In this document: one piece after another, positions 15,528 through 25,400 of the stretch
Layout of the letters: every line of letters begins with the position of its first letter
Numbering within the stretch: the first letter of the stretch is position 1
Origin: Sphingorhabdus contaminans
GTDB lineage: Bacteria; Pseudomonadota; Alphaproteobacteria; Sphingomonadales; Sphingomonadaceae
NCBI RefSeq assembly: GCF_007280415.1
Contig: NZ_VKKU01000001.1
Span: forward strand, 930,001 to 994,000
Length of the DNA stretch: 64,000 bases
Reading direction: 5' to 3'
The notes under the pieces: model-generated
Database searches by the model: none
The model's input: only the letters and a program-made list of their open reading frames with translations
What the model was told of the DNA's origin: nothing
Program-made: the position numbers and the translations under genes

Positions 15528-16664
15528 ATGCGTCTTTGTTTTGCGGCCTTTGCCCTTGTTTGTGCTTACCCTGCACAGTGTCAGCCGACCGTCCGCACCA
15601 CCGCACCGATAGCCTATCTTGTCGATATGTCGTCCGGCACCGTCCTGCTGGAGAAAAATGCGAAACGCGCGATGGCGCCAGCCTCTATGACAAAGATGAT
15701 GACGACCTATGTTGTTTTCGATCTCATCAAACAAGGTAAATTAGACCCCGCCAGCAAGGTGCAGGTTCGGCCGGAAAGCTGGCGCAAATGGCAGCGTGTC
15801 GGCTCGACCATGTTCCTGAAACCGAAACAATATGTTCCAATCTCTGACCTGCTGCATGGCGTTGTGACGCTGTCGGGGAACGACGCGGCGGTCGTGCTGG
15901 CCGAAGGTGTGTCGGGTTCGGAAAAGGAATTTGTGGCACTGATGAACCGGACGGCCCAACGGCTGGGCATGAAGGACAGTGTTTTTGGTACGGCGAATGG
16001 CTGGCCTGACCGTCGGCGAACTGTGTCGACCGCGCAGGATATGGCGATCCTCGCCCGGCGGACAATCACCGATTTTCCGGAGTTGTACCGCCAATATTAC
16101 GGGCTGCGGAAATATAGCTGGAACGGAATAGCGCAGACAAATCGCAACCCCATTTTGCAGCGGGTCGACGGCGCCGATGGCATGAAAACCGGACACAGCC
16201 ACGAGGCAGGCTTTTGCTTCACAGGCACAGCCGTACAGAATGGTCGCCGGCTGATATTGGTGGTGGCAGGTTTGCCAAGCGAGGAAGAAAGGCAAAAGGA
16301 ATCAATTCGTCTGCTCAACCACGGATTTAACGACTGGCGCAGCCTGCTTTTATATCCTGCCGGGGCCCATGTGGCCTCTTTGCCCGTATATCAGGGTGTT
16401 CAGGACAGGATTTCCGTAATTACCCCTCGTAATTTCGCACTTTCCTTGCCAGTGGGTTCCGCACAGCGTTACAAGCTTGTGGTGCGGTATGACAGACCCG
16501 TCAAAGCACCGATAAAAAAGGGAAGTAGCTTGGCCAGACTTGTTGCCGTTTTTGATGATGGGACCAGCAGGGAAACTGCATTGGTCGCCGCATCGTCGAT
16601 GGAAAAAGCCGGATTTTGGCTGCGCACATGGAACAGTCTGAAAAATTGGATGGAGGGGTCATGA
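15528..16664 (+). CDS. dacC: D-alanyl-D-alanine carboxypeptidase (S11, PBP5/6 type)
   Basis: A 378-residue periplasmic penicillin-binding protein with a signal peptide (cleavage near AQCQP). The active-site motifs are in order: SMTK (SxxK), SGN in VTLSGNDAAV, and KTG in GMKTGHSHEAG. A C-terminal beta domain follows, with an amphipathic tail (FWLRTWNSLKNWM) that should attach to the membrane surface. It removes the terminal D-Ala of pentapeptide stems. Its stop overlaps the tmk start (ATGA). Confidence 0.93.
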   Translation: MRLCFAAFALVCAYPAQCQPTVRTTAPIAYLVDMSSGTVLLEKNAKRAMAPASMTKMMTTYVVFDLIKQGKLDPASKVQVRPESWRKWQRVGSTMFLKPKQYVPISDLLHGVVTLSGNDAAVVLAEGVSGSEKEFVALMNRTAQRLGMKDSVFGTANGWPDRRRTVSTAQDMAILARRTITDFPELYRQYYGLRKYSWNGIAQTNRNPILQRVDGADGMKTGHSHEAGFCFTGTAVQNGRRLILVVAGLPSEEERQKESIRLLNHGFNDWRSLLLYPAGAHVASLPVYQGVQDRISVITPRNFALSLPVGSAQRYKLVVRYDRPVKAPIKKGSSLARLVAVFDDGTSRETALVAASSMEKAGFWLRTWNSLKNWMEGS

Positions 16665-17293
16665 CGCGCGGGCGTTTTCTGTCGGTCGAAGGGGGCGAGG
16701 GGGTCGGAAAAACGACGCAGATTATCGCCCTTGCCGAAGCGATCCGGAAGGCCGGGTTTGAAGTGATCATTACGCGCGAACCCGGCGGCACGCCCGGTGC
16801 CGAGACAATCCGTCAATTGCTTTTGGGCGGCAGCGAGGAACGCTGGCTTCCCCGCACCGAGGCACTGTTATTCGCAGCTGCACGCAGCGACCATGTCGAA
16901 CGCCTGATTGAACCGGCTCTTGAAAAAGGCACATGGGTGATCTCGGACCGCTTCATCGACAGCAGCCGTGCCTATCAGGGCACCGGCTCGGGCCTTTCCG
17001 ATACCGATATCATGGCGCTCCACAACTTCGGTAGCCGAGGATTATTGCCCGACCGGACACTGGTTTTGCGGCTGGATCCTGCCGAAGCGGGCCGCCGCGC
17101 CGCATTACGCGATCAAGGGCAGGCCGACCGTATCCAGAGCCGCGATCCCTCATTCCATTCCGAAGTCGATATTGCCTTTGTCAGCTTTGCCGAAAATGAC
17201 CCGAGGGTGCGTCTGGTCGACGCTTCCGGGGATGCGACGACCGTAACCGCGCGCTTGCTGGCCGAAATCGACGATTTGCTTACGCGTCCATGA
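16661..17293 (+). CDS. tmk: Thymidylate kinase
   Basis: A 210-residue cytosolic kinase making dTDP from dTMP. The P-loop is EGGEGVGKTTQ, the dTMP-binding DR motif is in ISDRFIDSSRAYQG, and the lid has RAALRDQGQADRIQSR. The ATG at 16661 overlaps the preceding stop; an upstream in-frame start is possible but would overlap dacC by about 50 bp. It is followed with a 4-bp overlap by holB, an arrangement common in bacteria. Confidence 0.96.
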   Translation: MTRGRFLSVEGGEGVGKTTQIIALAEAIRKAGFEVIITREPGGTPGAETIRQLLLGGSEERWLPRTEALLFAAARSDHVERLIEPALEKGTWVISDRFIDSSRAYQGTGSGLSDTDIMALHNFGSRGLLPDRTLVLRLDPAEAGRRAALRDQGQADRIQSRDPSFHSEVDIAFVSFAENDPRVRLVDASGDATTVTARLLAEIDDLLTRP

Positions 17294-18252
17294 CAAATCT
17301 GATCGGACATGATGCCGTATGGCGACAATTCTCGTCCGCCCTGGATTCGGGCAAGCTGCATCATGGCTGGATTTTGGCTGGGCCGCGCGGCTTGGGAAAG
17401 GCAAGTTTTGCCTTGCGGGCGGCTGCATCGCTTGTCGATCCCGATGACCGCTATTCGAATCTGATCGCGCGCGGCACCCATCCCGATATCCTCACCGTTA
17501 AAAGGCTTCCCAAGGAAGCTGCAAAGGATGATGACGAACCCGATGCCAATGCCGAATTGAAACGCAGCATCACCATCGAACAGATACGCAATCTGCAGGC
17601 AAGCCTGACCACACGACCGGGCCTTGCCGACAAGCGGGCGATTATCATTGATTCCGCTGATGATCTGGAACGGGGCGGAGCAAACGCGCTCCTCAAGTCC
17701 CTGGAAGAGCCGCCAGCAGATACCTATTTCCTTCTGGTCAGCCATGCGAGTGACCGGTTGCTGCCGACAATCCGTTCGCGGTGCCAAATGCTGCGTTTCG
17801 AACCACTGAACCAAATGCAGATGGAAGCGGCCTTGTCGGATGCGGCATCGGAGATCGATCCGGAAGACCTGGATGCCCTTATCCGCGCAGGAAAGGGGTC
17901 ACCGGGGCAGGCGATTGATTTTATGGGGCTTGATCTCGGCAAGTTGGACAGCACCATGCACGCCATTATCCAGACGGGCGATCCCGGCAACGACATGCGC
18001 ATCGCGCTTGCCGAACAATTATCGCTGAAAGCCGCGCAGCAGCGTTATGAAGCCTTTTTGCGGCTGGCCCCGTCGCTGATCGCGGATCGGGCGCGCCAGA
18101 TGGACGCCGCAAATGTGCTTGCCGCCACCGAAGTCTGGACCGCAGCCTCGGCCCTTGCTAACCGGGCGATTGCGCTCAGTCTTGATAAGCAGAGCGTCAT
18201 TTTCCAAATGGGAAGCTTGCTGGCTTCGCTTCAAACCCATAAGGCCGCTTGA
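17290..18252 (+). CDS. holB: DNA polymerase III delta' subunit
   Basis: A 320-residue clamp-loader AAA+ subunit. The degenerate Walker A (AGPRGLGKAS) ends in Ala where Ser/Thr is usual, as expected for the non-hydrolysing delta' subunit. Sensor and fold elements include GGANALLKSLEEPPADTYFLLVSH and TIRSRCQMLRF. The four-cysteine zinc module of E. coli HolB is not visible. It is co-transcribed with tmk. Confidence 0.93.
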   Translation: MTNLIGHDAVWRQFSSALDSGKLHHGWILAGPRGLGKASFALRAAASLVDPDDRYSNLIARGTHPDILTVKRLPKEAAKDDDEPDANAELKRSITIEQIRNLQASLTTRPGLADKRAIIIDSADDLERGGANALLKSLEEPPADTYFLLVSHASDRLLPTIRSRCQMLRFEPLNQMQMEAALSDAASEIDPEDLDALIRAGKGSPGQAIDFMGLDLGKLDSTMHAIIQTGDPGNDMRIALAEQLSLKAAQQRYEAFLRLAPSLIADRARQMDAANVLAATEVWTAASALANRAIALSLDKQSVIFQMGSLLASLQTHKAA

Positions 18253-18274
18253 GCCCCGAACATTAAGAGTATCC

Positions 18275-19843
18275 ATGTCTCAGCCCTTTTATATTACCAC
18301 GGCCATCGCCTATCCCAATGGCAAGCCTCATATTGGCCATGCCTATGAGGCTATCGCGACCGATGCCATTGCGCGGTTTCAGCGGCTTCAGGGCCGCGAC
18401 GTCCGCTTTGTTACCGGCACAGACGAACATGGCTTGAAAATGGTGCAAACGGCGCGTGCCGCAGGGCGCGACACGCTGGAGTTTGCGGACGAAATGTCCT
18501 CTTATTTCAGGGATATGTGCGACAAACTGAACATATCTTATACAGCATTTATGCGCACCAGCGACGAACGCCACCACAAGGCGAGCCAGGCCCTCTGGAA
18601 CGCGATGCAGGAGCGCGGCGACCTGTATCTCGACCGTTATGAAGGCTGGTATTCGGTCCGCGATGAAGCTTTTTACGATGAAAGCGAACTGGTCGAGGGG
18701 GAAGGGGACGTCAAACTGTCCCCGCAAGGTACGCCGGTGGAATGGACCGTTGAGGAAACATGGTTTTTCCGCCTGTCGCGCTATCAGGATGCGCTGCTTG
18801 CGCTTTACGCGCAAAATCCCGAATTCATTCAGCCGGAAAGCCGCAGGAACGAAGTGTTGCGCTTTGTAGAGGGCGGCTTGCGTGACTTGAGCGTGTCGCG
18901 GACCAGTTTTGACTGGGGCGTCAAGGTTCCGGGGTCGCCGGATCATGTCATGTATGTCTGGGTGGACGCCCTGACCACTTATATGTCGGGCATCGGCTAT
19001 CCGGATACGGACGGCGAATTTGCGCGGTTCTGGCCGGCGGATGTGCATATCATCGGTAAGGACATTGTGCGTTTCCATGCGGTCTATTGGCCGGCCTTCC
19101 TGATGTCGGCCGGTCTGCCATTGCCCAAGCGGGTGTTCGGACATGGCTTTTTGCTGTCACGTGGCGAGAAAATGTCCAAATCGCTGGGCAATGTCGTTGA
19201 TCCGATGGAGTTGGCGGACCTGTTCGGTGTCGATGCGCTGCGCTATTTCTTCCTGCGCGAGGTGAGTTTCGGGCAGGATGGCAGCTATAGCGCCGAAGCC
19301 ATTGTTACGCGCGTAAATGCGGACCTCGCCAACAGTTTCGGCAATCTGGCGCAGCGTACCTTGTCGCTGATCTTCAAGAATTGCGATGGTTATTTGCCGG
19401 CCATTCGTGGCCATGCCGCCGAAGATTCTGCGTTGTTCGACCTGGTGGGATCGGTTGTTGCCACCGAAATACCGGCGCATTTTGAAAATCTGGCCATGTC
19501 GCAGGCACTGGAAAGCTGGATGAAGGCGGTCTTTGCGTGCAACGCCTATATTGACGCACAGGCGCCCTGGGCGCTCAAAAAGAGCGATCCGGAGCGGATG
19601 GAAACGGTGCTGGCGACGCTGTTCATCTGCATTGCGCAACTCGCCTTGGCCGCCCAGCCCATCATTCCGGAGGCCGCAACAAAGCTTCTCGACCAAATGG
19701 GCGTGCCGGAGGCGGTCCGGAACTTCGCGCAAATCGGCTCGCACTGGTACTCGCCCCTGGCCGAGAGCGATTACCGGCTGGAACAGCCCAAAGGCCTGTT
19801 CCCGCGGCTCGAACTGGCCCCTGAAGATGGCGGAAATCCTTGA
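18275..19843 (+). CDS. metG: Methionyl-tRNA synthetase
   Basis: A 522-residue class I synthetase. HIGH motif in PNGKPHIGHAYE, KMSKS in GEKMSKSLGNV, and the WVDALTTYMSG methionine-pocket segment. The protein ends after the anticodon-binding helical domain and lacks the C-terminal EMAP/Trbp111-like extension of the E. coli enzyme. The ATG at 18275 is 22 bp after holB. The stop overlaps the TatD-family start (TGATG). Confidence 0.96.
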   Translation: MSQPFYITTAIAYPNGKPHIGHAYEAIATDAIARFQRLQGRDVRFVTGTDEHGLKMVQTARAAGRDTLEFADEMSSYFRDMCDKLNISYTAFMRTSDERHHKASQALWNAMQERGDLYLDRYEGWYSVRDEAFYDESELVEGEGDVKLSPQGTPVEWTVEETWFFRLSRYQDALLALYAQNPEFIQPESRRNEVLRFVEGGLRDLSVSRTSFDWGVKVPGSPDHVMYVWVDALTTYMSGIGYPDTDGEFARFWPADVHIIGKDIVRFHAVYWPAFLMSAGLPLPKRVFGHGFLLSRGEKMSKSLGNVVDPMELADLFGVDALRYFFLREVSFGQDGSYSAEAIVTRVNADLANSFGNLAQRTLSLIFKNCDGYLPAIRGHAAEDSALFDLVGSVVATEIPAHFENLAMSQALESWMKAVFACNAYIDAQAPWALKKSDPERMETVLATLFICIAQLALAAQPIIPEAATKLLDQMGVPEAVRNFAQIGSHWYSPLAESDYRLEQPKGLFPRLELAPEDGGNP

Positions 19844-20619
19844 TGTACATCGATTCCCACTGCCATTTGAACTATAAGGGCCTGGTCGAACAGCAAGCCG
19901 ACGTCCTGACCCGCGCAAGGTTCAGCGGAGTTAACAAAATGCTGAACATCGCAACCCGGGAAAGCGAATGGGACGAAATTCTCTCTCTTGCTGAGCAAGA
20001 ACCCGACATCTGGGCCAGCGTAGGCATCCACCCCCACGAAGCCGACAGCCACACCGGCGTCGACAGCGCCAAGCTTATTGCCAGAGCGGAACATCCCCGC
20101 GTCATCGGTATCGGCGAAACGGGGTTGGACTATTATTACGACCACAGCGACCGCGCCCAGCAACGCAGTTCCTTCGTCGAACATATCGTCGCCGCGCGCG
20201 AAACGGGATTGCCACTGATTGTCCACACCCGCGATGCCGAGGAAGATACGGCGGCCATCCTCACCGAACAAATGAACGCCGGCGCTTTTTCCGGTGTTAT
20301 CCATTGCTTTACCGCAAGCGCGGATTTCGCACGTATTGCGCTGGATTTGGGGTTGTACATTTCACTTTCCGGTATCGTGACCTTCAAAAATGCGAAGGAT
20401 TTACAGGAAGTTGCACGATGGCTGCCTTCGGATCGACTGTTACTCGAAACCGATTCCCCGTTTTTGGCCCCCGTTCCCCATCGGGGTAAAACAGGGGAGC
20501 CGGCGTTCGTTGCCGATACCGGCAGATTTGTGGCAGATTTGCGTGGAGAAGGGGAGGAGTCCCTCGCCCGCCAAACCACCGAAAATTTCTATCGCCTCTT
20601 TACGAAGGCCAAACCATGA
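19843..20619 (+). CDS. TatD-family metal-dependent hydrolase
   Basis: A 258-residue TIM-barrel nuclease-like hydrolase (YcfH/TatD family). Metal ligands are visible in IDSHCHL, VGIHPHEAD, GETGLDYYYD, VHTRDAEED, VIHCFTA and LETDSPFLAP. The family acts on DNA or RNA 3' ends, or on D-aminoacyl-tRNA in some members. Gene order metG-tatD is conserved in many bacteria. It overlaps the next gene by 4 bp. Confidence 0.93.
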   Translation: MYIDSHCHLNYKGLVEQQADVLTRARFSGVNKMLNIATRESEWDEILSLAEQEPDIWASVGIHPHEADSHTGVDSAKLIARAEHPRVIGIGETGLDYYYDHSDRAQQRSSFVEHIVAARETGLPLIVHTRDAEEDTAAILTEQMNAGAFSGVIHCFTASADFARIALDLGLYISLSGIVTFKNAKDLQEVARWLPSDRLLLETDSPFLAPVPHRGKTGEPAFVADTGRFVADLRGEGEESLARQTTENFYRLFTKAKP

Positions 20620-21218
20620 ACGTTATGGAGGACGGTCCTTCGCTGATTTGGGGCGTCACATGCGCAATATTATTGATCGCATCGCTTGCTGCACGCCGAT
20701 TGCCGCTGGGACAAGTTGCCAAAATGAGCTTGGCTTGGGTCGCAATATTTGCGGCGCTGTTTGCGGTATTCAGCTTTCGGTTTGAATTCCAGGCCATCTG
20801 GCAACGTGTCAAGGCGGACATAAACGGCACGGCCGGGCAGAATGTGTCTGGTGAAGCTGTCACGCTCCGTCGCCAGGACGACGGGCATTACTGGTTGCAA
20901 GTTGGCGTCAACGGCAAAGATGTCCGGTTCATGATCGACAGCGGCGCCACTACGACAGCGGTTAACGCGAACACAGCTGCCGCAACAGACGTAGAAGTTG
21001 ATAGCAGTGGTTATCCGATCATATTGGATACGGCCAATGGACGTGTCACGGCAAAGCGCGGAAACATAAAAGTCTTACAAATCGGTCCGCATAAAATTCT
21101 GGACCATCATGTAGTTGTGTCAGAGAATTTTGGCGAAACAAATGTCCTTGGTATGAACTTTCTGGATTCCATGCAGAGCTGGAAAGTTGAGGGGAATGAA
21201 ATGACCCTGCAGCCCTGA
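20616..21218 (+). CDS. Retropepsin-like aspartic protease family, membrane-anchored
   Basis: A 200-residue protein. Two hydrophobic helices lie at about residues 10-25 and 37-55, then a periplasmic or cytosolic retropepsin-like domain with the catalytic FMIDSGATTTAVN motif and the second conserved segment NVLGMNFLDSM. This matches the TIGR02281 clan AA protease group of alphaproteobacteria. It would act as a homodimer. The substrate is unknown. It is co-translated with the TatD-family gene. Confidence 0.85.
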   Translation: MNVMEDGPSLIWGVTCAILLIASLAARRLPLGQVAKMSLAWVAIFAALFAVFSFRFEFQAIWQRVKADINGTAGQNVSGEAVTLRRQDDGHYWLQVGVNGKDVRFMIDSGATTTAVNANTAAATDVEVDSSGYPIILDTANGRVTAKRGNIKVLQIGPHKILDHHVVVSENFGETNVLGMNFLDSMQSWKVEGNEMTLQP

Positions 21219-21271
21219 TAACAGATATTACTTAACATAATAAATATTATCGAACTAAATTTAGGTATGAT

Positions 21272-22048
21272 ATGAAACAGGCCGATATCACCCCTCTCAC
21301 CGAAATAATGGCCCGGCTGCGCGATCCGGTTAACGGATGTCCGTGGGACATAAAGCAGAATTTTCGGACGATCGCGCCATATACTATCGAAGAAGCATAT
21401 GAAGTCGCCGACGCTATTGAGCGCGATGAAATGGACGACCTGAAAGACGAGCTTGGCGATTTGCTGTTGCAAGTTGTCTTCCATAGCCAAATGGCCTCGG
21501 AAGCCGGAAGCTTTACCTTGCAAGATGTCATTGCATCTATTTGCGACAAAATGACCCGCCGCCATCCGCATATATTTGGGCATGTTACTGTAAACGAAGC
21601 TGCTCAGGTGTTGCAGAATTGGGAAAATATCAAAGCACAGGAACGAAGTTCGCATTCCGACGGCAGTGCCTTGGCGGGCGTAGCAAAAGCTTTACCCGCC
21701 TTGCTTCGTGCCCAGAAAATACAGAAGCGTGCCGCGCGGACAGGTTTTGACTGGCCCGATGTGGATGGAGCGAAGTCCAAGATATTTGAAGAATTGGAAG
21801 AAATTGAAAGCGCCAAGTCGGATGCCGAGCGGTTTGACGAAGTAGGCGATCTGTTGTTTGCAGTCGTCAATCTGGCCCGATTTCACAATGTAGAAGCCGA
21901 AGACGCCCTTAAACATGCAACTGCTAAATTCGACCGCCGTTTTCGTGCTATGGAAGATATAGCAGGTCCAGACTTCCCGGCGCTATCGCTCGACGACAAA
22001 GAAGACCTTTGGGGTCGGGCAAAACGCCAGGAAAAAGAGAGTGACTAA
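21272..22048 (+). CDS. mazG: Nucleoside triphosphate pyrophosphohydrolase
   Basis: A 258-residue two-domain MazG. The first all-alpha domain has CPWDIKQNFRTI, EEAYEVADAIE and the metal-binding LKDELGDLLLQVV; the second repeats the fold (GFDWPDVDG, EELEEIE, EVGDLLFAVVN). It hydrolyses canonical or damaged NTPs to NMP and PPi. The 53 bp before the ATG are very A/T-rich and probably hold its promoter. The stop codon overlaps the stop of the convergent hflX gene. Confidence 0.94.
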   Translation: MKQADITPLTEIMARLRDPVNGCPWDIKQNFRTIAPYTIEEAYEVADAIERDEMDDLKDELGDLLLQVVFHSQMASEAGSFTLQDVIASICDKMTRRHPHIFGHVTVNEAAQVLQNWENIKAQERSSHSDGSALAGVAKALPALLRAQKIQKRAARTGFDWPDVDGAKSKIFEELEEIESAKSDAERFDEVGDLLFAVVNLARFHNVEAEDALKHATAKFDRRFRAMEDIAGPDFPALSLDDKEDLWGRAKRQEKESD

Positions 22049-23385
22049 CTCCCCTCCTCGTCTTTTGATTGCAACTTGAATTTCTTTTCGAACTGCCCCC
22101 AGAACTGCCGGCTCAAGGATACATCCAGATGAAGCGTGTCCTTTGTTTCACGCTTCACATCGACTTTCCCCCGTGCATGCAACCACGCCAATGCCGCGCC
22201 GTCGCTTGAAGGCAAAACAATTGAGTGCGTCACATTCTTCTTCGCGATCAAATTCGAAAGATGGAGCTTGAAATTCTCAATCCCCTCACCCGTCACCGCC
22301 GATACCAATAAAATATCTGAACTTCGCTGTGCAATTCCTCGCAATTCGGTCAATTTATCCACATCCAGCAGATCAATCTTGTTCCAGATCTCAACCATTT
22401 CAGGCTGCACACCGCCTTCAACATCGCTTCCGATCCCCAAATCGCGCAATATTGAGAGAACATCGTTTCGCTGTGCATCCGTTTCTTCATGCGCGATATC
22501 CCGGACGTGGACGATAATGTCCGCTGAGATCACCTCTTCTAAAGTCGCACGAAAAGCAGCCACAAGTTGCGTCGGCAAATCCGACACAAAGCCGACCGTG
22601 TCCGAGAAAATTGCCTTTTCCACACCCGGCAATGAGATTTCACGCATTGTGGGATCGAGTGTTGCAAACAACATGTCCTCTGCCAACACCGCAGAGCTCG
22701 TTAAACGATTGAATAATGTCGATTTACCGGCGTTTGTATAACCTACCAGCGCGATGACTGGCCATGGAGCACGCTTGCGCCGGGCGCGATGTAGGGAACG
22801 GGTCCGCTTTACTTCCTCCAATTCCCGCCGCAACCGCGCCATCCGGTCGCGTATCATGCGGCGATCGGCCTCAATCTGGGTCTCACCGGGACCGCCGAGG
22901 AACCCGAAGCCGCCACGTTGCCGCTCCAAATGGGTCCAACTGCGGACCAACCGGCCTGCCTGATAGTCGAGATGGGCAAGCTCGACCTGCAAACGCCCTT
23001 CTGCAGTAGCAGCCCGTTCGCCGAAAATTTCCAGGATCAAACCCGTGCGGTCAATCGTCTTGAGGCCCGTCTTCTCTTCCAAATTGCGCTGCTGAATGGC
23101 GGTCAGGGTAGCGTCGATCACAAGAAGGTCTATTTCCAAAGCACGGCCGGTCTCGGCTATTTCATCGACCTGCCCGCCCCCAAGCAATGTAGATGCTCGT
23201 GGATTCCGGACACGGTAGTGCGTTTTCCGCACAACATCCAAACCGATGGCAGACGCGAGACCCTCGGCTTCCGCTAATCGTGCAGTCGGGCCAACTGCCG
23301 CTTTCCCGGGAAGCTCGGGATAAATGATAAGAGCGCGGTCGCCACGTGCAAACTCGTCGGCGTCGCTCCGGTCAAAAACGCTCAA
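22045..23385 (-). CDS. hflX: Ribosome-associated GTPase HflX
   Basis: A 446-residue GTPase. The N-terminal HflX domain has the [10 protein letters not shown] segment; a coiled helical pair follows, then the G domain with [14 protein letters not shown] (G1), [10 protein letters not shown] (G3) and NKIDLL (G4). HflX splits stalled 70S ribosomes under stress. It starts within the hfq stop codon (4-bp overlap), so expression is coupled to hfq. Confidence 0.96.
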   Translation of the reverse strand: MSVFDRSDADEFARGDRALIIYPELPGKAAVGPTARLAEAEGLASAIGLDVVRKTHYRVRNPRASTLLGGGQVDEIAETGRALEIDLLVIDATLTAIQQRNLEEKTGLKTIDRTGLILEIFGERAATAEGRLQVELAHLDYQAGRLVRSWTHLERQRGGFGFLGGPGETQIEADRRMIRDRMARLRRELEEVKRTRSLHRARRKRAPWPVIALVGYTNAGKSTLFNRLTSSAVLAEDMLFATLDPTMREISLPGVEKAIFSDTVGFVSDLPTQLVAAFRATLEEVISADIIVHVRDIAHEETDAQRNDVLSILRDLGIGSDVEGGVQPEMVEIWNKIDLLDVDKLTELRGIAQRSSDILLVSAVTGEGIENFKLHLSNLIAKKNVTHSIVLPSSDGAALAWLHARGKVDVKRETKDTLHLDVSLSRQFWGQFEKKFKLQSKDEEGS

Positions 23386-23885
23386 TCATCGCCCTCGTCT
23401 AGGCCCTGATTATATTCGGCCAGGTTGACGGGATGTGCGGGCTGAACGGTCGACACTGCATGTTTGTAAACAAGCTGCGTCGTCCCATCGCGCTCAAGCA
23501 ACAAAGAGAAAAGATCATATGCCGCAATAACGCCCTGAAGCATCACGCCATTCACCAAAAAAGTCGTGACTGATTCGCGTTTGTCACACATGGCATGAAG
23601 GAACACGTCCTGCAGCATCCCTGCCCTGTGGCTCGTTCGTGACATTAATTCTTCAAATAATGCACGATCTGGAGAGCTGGACGGCATAATTGTTGAAATC
23701 GAATGCTTGTATACAAGCTGCGACATTCCGTCGCGACGCAGTAAAACCGAAAAATTGTCAAACCATGTAACAACACCCTGTAGTTTAACGCCTTTCACAA
23801 GGAACATTGTTACCGGTGTTTTTGACTTCCGCAGGGAGTTTAGGAAGAGGTCCTGTAGACCGTTATTCTTTTCAGTCATTGTCAT
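23382..23885 (-). CDS. hfq: Double-domain Hfq RNA chaperone
   Basis: A 167-residue protein made of two full Hfq (Sm-like) domains in tandem, about residues 9-68 and 89-149. Each has an N-terminal helix with LQD and a conserved Gln (Q11, Q92), the Sm1 strand set (KGVKLQGVV / NGVMLQGVI) and the Sm2 YKH motif (59-61 and 140-142). Ordinary Hfq has one domain of about 70-100 residues and forms a hexamer; three copies of this protein would make a pseudo-hexameric ring. An acidic tail follows (NQGLDEGDD). Two start choices (23885 or 23879) differ by two residues. It lies between ntrX and hflX. Confidence 0.95.
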   Translation of the reverse strand: MTMTEKNNGLQDLFLNSLRKSKTPVTMFLVKGVKLQGVVTWFDNFSVLLRRDGMSQLVYKHSISTIMPSSSPDRALFEELMSRTSHRAGMLQDVFLHAMCDKRESVTTFLVNGVMLQGVIAAYDLFSLLLERDGTTQLVYKHAVSTVQPAHPVNLAEYNQGLDEGDD

Positions 23886-24000
23886 TATCCGATTATTTTA
23901 TATTTATTCGAAAATGCTCCTGCACTTCATGGAAGATGCCCTTGCACGTACTCGGTGTAATTTACTTACATCAACAGCCATGTTTTCGCAATTGATGGAT

Positions 24001-25398
24001 TCAGTCCTCTTCATCGCCTGCTTCATCGCCATTTTTGCGCACTGAAATGCCCAGCAGCTTGAGCTTACGATGGAGCGCGGACCGCTCCATACCGACAAAA
24101 GCAGCAGTTTTGGAGATATTGCCGGAAAAGCGTTTAATCTGGACACGAAGATATTCGCGTTCAAAAGCTTCTCGTGCCTCACGCAAGGGGGCGCCCATCA
24201 ACGAAGTTACGTTATGTTCGGCGCCTTCATAACTATTGATGATTTCGGAAGGCAACATATCGGCCTCGATCCGGTGTATCCTGTTCGATGGCGCTAATAT
24301 GATGGTGCGTTCGATAATGTTTCGTAACTGCCGGACATTGCCTGGCCATTCACAAGCCTGAAGAGCGGCCATTGCATCGTCGGAAATGACCGGCGGAGCG
24401 ATACGGTGTTCGGATGCAAACCGCGCAGCATAGTGATTGGCGAGATCAGGTATATCTTCGCGGCGGCTTGCAAGTGGCGGTATTTCGACGGGCACCACAT
24501 TCAGGCGATAGAACAAATCTTCGCGAAAACGTCCTTCCGCGATTTCCGTGGCGAGGTCGCGCGCGGTTGCCGAAACAAACCGGACGTCCACCCTGATTTG
24601 CCGGTCGCCACCGACGCGGACGAAGCTTTGATCGGTCAGGACGCGAAGGATCTTCCCCTGGGTCGTCCATGGCATGTCGGCAACTTCATCCAGAAACAGC
24701 GTGCCGCCGTGCGCCTTTTCAAGCATCCCGGCCTGAACCAATCTCCCGTCCTGTTCGATACCGAACAATTCTTCATCGAAACGTTCCGGTGATAGTCGTG
24801 CCGCGCTGACGGAAACAAAGGCGGATTCAGCGCGGGGGCTCCAACTGTGCAAGAGACGCGCAGCCACTTCTTTCCCGACCCCTGCAGGACCGGTAATCAG
24901 CATTCGGCTTCCCGTGCCTGACACCTTTTTCAGAGTCGCGCGGACTGTGTTGATGGCGCCCGAGGATCCGTTCAGTTCTTCTGCATGCCCCACTCTGGCC
25001 CTTAAGGATGCATTCTCTGCCCTCAAACGTTCGGTTTCGGTCGCCTTTGCCACCAGATGGAGAAGTTTGCCCGCTTCGAAAGGCTTTTCGATAAAATCTA
25101 CTGCACCTTGTGAAATTGCCGCGACAGCCGTGTCGATATTTCCATGGCCTGAAAACACGATAACAGGGATCTGGGGATCACGGCTTTTGATTGCCTTCAA
25201 AAGCTCGATACCATCCATGGACGAGCCACGCAGCCAGACGTCCAGCAATATGAGCGAAGGTAAACGCTCATCCAAAGCCGCGAGCGCTTCGTCCGCTGTT
25301 GCAGCCGTTCGTGTTCCGTATCCGTCATCATCGAGAACGCCGGAAACCAGATCACGAATGTCCTGCTCGTCATCTACAATTAAAATATCCAGAGCCAT
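24001..25398 (-). CDS. ntrX: Nitrogen response regulator NtrX
   Basis: A 465-residue response regulator: receiver domain (phospho-acceptor Asp53 in LLDVWLRG), AAA+ domain (Walker A GPAGVGKE, Walker B GGTLFLDEV) and a C-terminal Fis-type HTH (NISKTAAFVGMERSALHRKL). The GAFTGA loop that contacts sigma-54 is missing: where it should be, the protein reads FGIEQDGRLVQAG. It is therefore unlikely to be a normal sigma-54 activator, as known for other alphaproteobacterial NtrX proteins. It lies 2 bp after ntrY, its probable kinase. Confidence 0.93.
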   Translation of the reverse strand: MALDILIVDDEQDIRDLVSGVLDDDGYGTRTAATADEALAALDERLPSLILLDVWLRGSSMDGIELLKAIKSRDPQIPVIVFSGHGNIDTAVAAISQGAVDFIEKPFEAGKLLHLVAKATETERLRAENASLRARVGHAEELNGSSGAINTVRATLKKVSGTGSRMLITGPAGVGKEVAARLLHSWSPRAESAFVSVSAARLSPERFDEELFGIEQDGRLVQAGMLEKAHGGTLFLDEVADMPWTTQGKILRVLTDQSFVRVGGDRQIRVDVRFVSATARDLATEIAEGRFREDLFYRLNVVPVEIPPLASRREDIPDLANHYAARFASEHRIAPPVISDDAMAALQACEWPGNVRQLRNIIERTIILAPSNRIHRIEADMLPSEIINSYEGAEHNVTSLMGAPLREAREAFEREYLRVQIKRFSGNISKTAAFVGMERSALHRKLKLLGISVRKNGDEAGDEED

Positions 25399-25400
25399 GT

